Assembly (NCBI GenBank): GCA_022885665.1
Contig: JAGQDJ010000278.1
Location: 613,374 to 677,373 of the forward strand
DNA: 64,000 nucleotides
Source of the DNA: Triops longicaudatus
Taxonomy: Eukaryota; Arthropoda; Branchiopoda; Notostraca; Triopsidae
Direction of reading: 5' to 3'
The notes below the pieces were generated by a model, which searched no databases, had not been told where the DNA came from, and saw only the letters and a program-made list of their open reading frames with translations. Below are positions 61,819 through 64,000 of the stretch, piece by piece (the stretch's first letter is position 1; every line of letters starts with the position of its first letter). Position numbers and translations under genes: made by a program.

Positions 61819-63277
61819 AATACAGAGGTTGTTTTCAGTTTCTTCCGGCTTGAAAAAGTGTGGCCTGCTGCTAGGAGAGCCAGAGTATGTTAACAAATTG
61901 CGTTTGGCGTGCTGTTTATCACCTCAACATTTTGTGCAAACAGAGGAAACAATAAATTGCCCTAAACGTTTGAAGAGTCCCTAATCGAATCCAACACGGT
62001 GGCATTTTAATTCATAAAGAAGGCAGTCAGTTATGAGCTGTGCGCTAATGACCACCAGCGTGCTAGTTTGTCATATGGTTTGTTCCAAACTAGGTTTCTA
62101 GGATGTGCAGGCAAAGATGCAAACGATAAGCATGATCACTGTGCGAACATCGGTGCTTTCTTGAGTAGATGCTACCTGGGATCATTTGAAACCGAAGATT
62201 TCATGCGTCGTTCACTGGCTGCTCTGGAGTCCCTCTTCTTACCCCGAGTATATATGCAAGACAGTAACGTATAGCGTTTCTACTACTCAGCGTAACAATA
62301 ACGTGCTCCAAAGCAGCCAGTTAAAACCGTCACTAGAACCCGCTAATATTCTAGTAACTACTGCCGTATAATTCGATTCCATGTGTTCCAAAAAATTCAA
62401 TCAATTTGAAGACTTTTTTTGTCTTGTAAGTGTGATGACTTTCAAAACCTGTGTTTGAAATCTTTATTTTCGCTAGAAAGTTTTAAATGCCCATTCTCCT
62501 TAATGACAGTTGCAACAAAGATCAATTCACGATTCCCTGCACTGGCACACTTCGTATTATTCTTACAATTGAAAATAGGTGGAACTCGTCGTTAGGGTGA
62601 CCAAACGTCCATTTCGAACAGTACACTCGTTTCGCCGTTTTTGAGTATTCAGACTGTTTTTTTTTTTACAAAAAAAGTTGTTTTATCCCGTGTTCGGGAG
62701 AAAATAAAATTGTAGTTCTACGACACTTTAGTTTGCTAGAGTTTTTATGACTCACTTGAAGCTCCCAAGTTCCAAAACGTGAAAGCTCCTACAACAATAA
62801 TTGAGCCAGTGGAATGAACGCAAGCGCTGGACCTAGGCGAAGGCGACCAGAGGCCTAGAGATAAGGTAGCCTAACTAGATAAAGCAAAGACGCCGTGTTC
62901 GTTATGTGCTGTGTAAGCAGCAAAATAAAGAAAAACAGTACACGGACATTTTCGTCTCTCCCCAAGTCCAAATTGGCGTCTTTCCCTGATTCGTAGATTC
63001 AGAAAAACCTCGGGTTTTCACTGTCATTTTGTCTTAGTTTTCGTTCTCTTTAAGCGCGCAATATCACATTTAATAGTCAGAGTACCAGTACAGCTAGGGA
63101 GTACCGTTTACTCTTATAGTTTTCGTGTTTCCACACGAAATGAAAAATAAAAATCACAAAAATGTCCGAACTGTCCTGTTACCCTCTCCTCTTCAATTGT
63201 CCTGATAGCAAAAAATTTTCTAAAGATTTACAGTAAAATCTCGCTGTGACGTATGTGCAGGAGGATGGAAATGTATA
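61819..63277. other. Intergenic stretch without recognised gene
   Basis: AT-rich sequence with a few short frames (for example 62068-62274) that have no clear splice borders or homology. Nothing else is identified. Confidence 0.4.
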
Positions 63278-64000
63278 GGGGAGAGTCGGGTGCTTTGACA
63301 CACTTTTTACTCAAACTTTTTTTCTTACAAAAGTTATAAACAAATGTTAATTATTCTAACGCTGTTCTATAGGGAACTCTTTCCGGCACTTGTGCTAATT
63401 TTTCGCCACTCTTCGAAAAAACCGTTTAATTGTAAAAAAAGATTTCCCAGACGTCGTCTGTGTGTCATAATACCCGAACTTGGAGGGTGCTATGACACGC
63501 CTCGGGTGAGCTATGACACATAACTAAACTTTGTTTATTTCAGCCGTTTATTGATATATTGTAACGCAGAAAAACATAATTATGTAAAGATAAAAAACGG
63601 GCAGCTAAAATGGGAGACACTGGGTCATATTTTAACACTGGGTTATGTTTTAAAAGTTAAAGCTCCGAATTTTCATTCGAGTCGCTCGAGGAAGATGCGC
63701 CGTTGAACAAGGTTTTCTTCGCACGAGGAGACTTATTTCCTTTCAGCCGAGGAGCTGCAGCCATTTTCTTACCATTCTTCTGTTCTATTTCAGCTATCAG
63801 TTGTTTTCTTTCTGGAGTTTCCGTAATAACTCTGCTCTTGGCTCGCTTCCTCTTCCCAGGCCTCACTGATTGTCGTGGTGCTGCCTTTGCTAACGGCCTT
63901 ACCTCCTCAGGTGAAACAACTAAGGCTGGGTGTGTCGGAGACCCTGATATTTCTTACTGATTTGCAGTGATACTGGGCTGCTGATTTTCATATACTTACT
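63278..64000 (-). mobile_element. End of a pogo-like DNA transposon, cut by the window edge
   Basis: After a TA (63276-63277) the sequence starts ggggagagtcgggtgctttg, like the terminal repeats of pogo/Tigger-type elements, which insert at TA. A motif related to gggtgctttgacaca recurs inside: inverted at about 63460-63476 and direct at about 63485-63498 and 63503-63518. Weaker copies lie near 63622 and 63642. Beyond lies the 3' end of a transposase on the minus strand. The other end is outside the window. Confidence 0.65.
63657..63953 (-). pseudogene. C-terminal fragment of pogo/jerky-type DDE transposase
   Basis: The minus-strand frame contains SPEEVRPLAKAAPR, then KRKRAKSRVITETPERKQL and a Lys-rich, Ser/Asp/Glu-ending tail. 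This matches the C-terminal region of pogo-like (Tigger/jerky) transposases, which typically have SPEDIRPFPKA and a basic K-S-x-I/V-L/I-T-x-T-P-x-K motif. A TAA stop at 63954-63956 breaks the frame on its upstream side, though similar-looking sequence continues beyond it. The copy is therefore probably decayed; an intron border there is the alternative. Confidence 0.6.

Noticed and set aside
62068..62274. Plus-strand 68-codon frame
   Set aside because: No clear splice borders or homology; not joined in phase to neighbouring segments.
1..64000. tRNA genes, rRNA genes and CRISPR arrays
   Set aside because: No B-box-like GGTTCGA-TCC with a matching A box, no rRNA sequence and no spaced direct repeats were found by eye.

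Overview
This is a eukaryotic nuclear window. Nearly every gene is split by GT-AG introns with in-frame exon joins. An arthropod is the most likely source. The BTB zinc-finger gene near 53 kb has the TTK/lola-type BTB domain that is expanded in arthropods, the Wnt gene is a Wnt9 with long basic inserts, and degenerate TTAGG-like motifs occur. I cannot name the species. There are no bacterial, plasmid or CRISPR features.

Layout, left to right. 1-5.4 kb: non-coding, probably an intron. 5.4-9.9 kb (+): 3' part of a CEP170-like centrosomal/microtubule protein. 11.3-15.2 kb (-): complete exportin-T (XPOT). 15.8-17.0 kb (+): complete ribosomal protein eL20 (RPL18A), with H/ACA snoRNA-like structures in introns 2 and 3. 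17.1-19.5 kb (-): complete ACAD9-like acyl-CoA dehydrogenase. 21.3-23.8 kb (+): WD40 protein, not assigned. 24.1-30.4 kb (-): AHCYL/IRBIT-type S-adenosylhomocysteine hydrolase-like protein. 33.5-34.9 kb (+): VPS26C (DSCR3). 35.3-36.9 kb (+): ribophorin I. 38.3-47.6 kb (-): a protein of about 2,659 residues whose N-terminus resembles ZNF292/RLF, with most of it in one 6.6 kb exon. 47.9-48.8 kb: non-autonomous inverted-repeat element. 49.7-51.3 kb (-): BAF53/ACTL6. 53.0-54.5 kb (+): BTB plus two C2H2 fingers. 56.7-60.7 kb (+): Wnt9. 60.9-61.8 kb (+): weak small-gene candidate. 63.3-64.0 kb: end of a pogo-like transposon running off the window.

The genes are mostly housekeeping: tRNA export, translation, mitochondrial complex I assembly and acyl-CoA oxidation, endosomal recycling, N-glycosylation, chromatin remodelling. 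Two are developmental regulators (Wnt9 and the BTB-ZF). They form no pathway or operon. They sit as compact convergent and divergent neighbours, for example about 110 bp between the RPL18A and ACAD9 stop codons. I rebuilt exon models by hand from splice signals, reading phase and remembered family sequences. Joins are exact where phase and homology agree and are otherwise marked tentative. I found no clear new multi-gene system. The best leads are the paired H/ACA-like RNAs inside RPL18A, the zinc-finger-less ZNF292/RLF-like giant, the His-rich IRBIT N-terminus and the inverted-repeat element at 48 kb.
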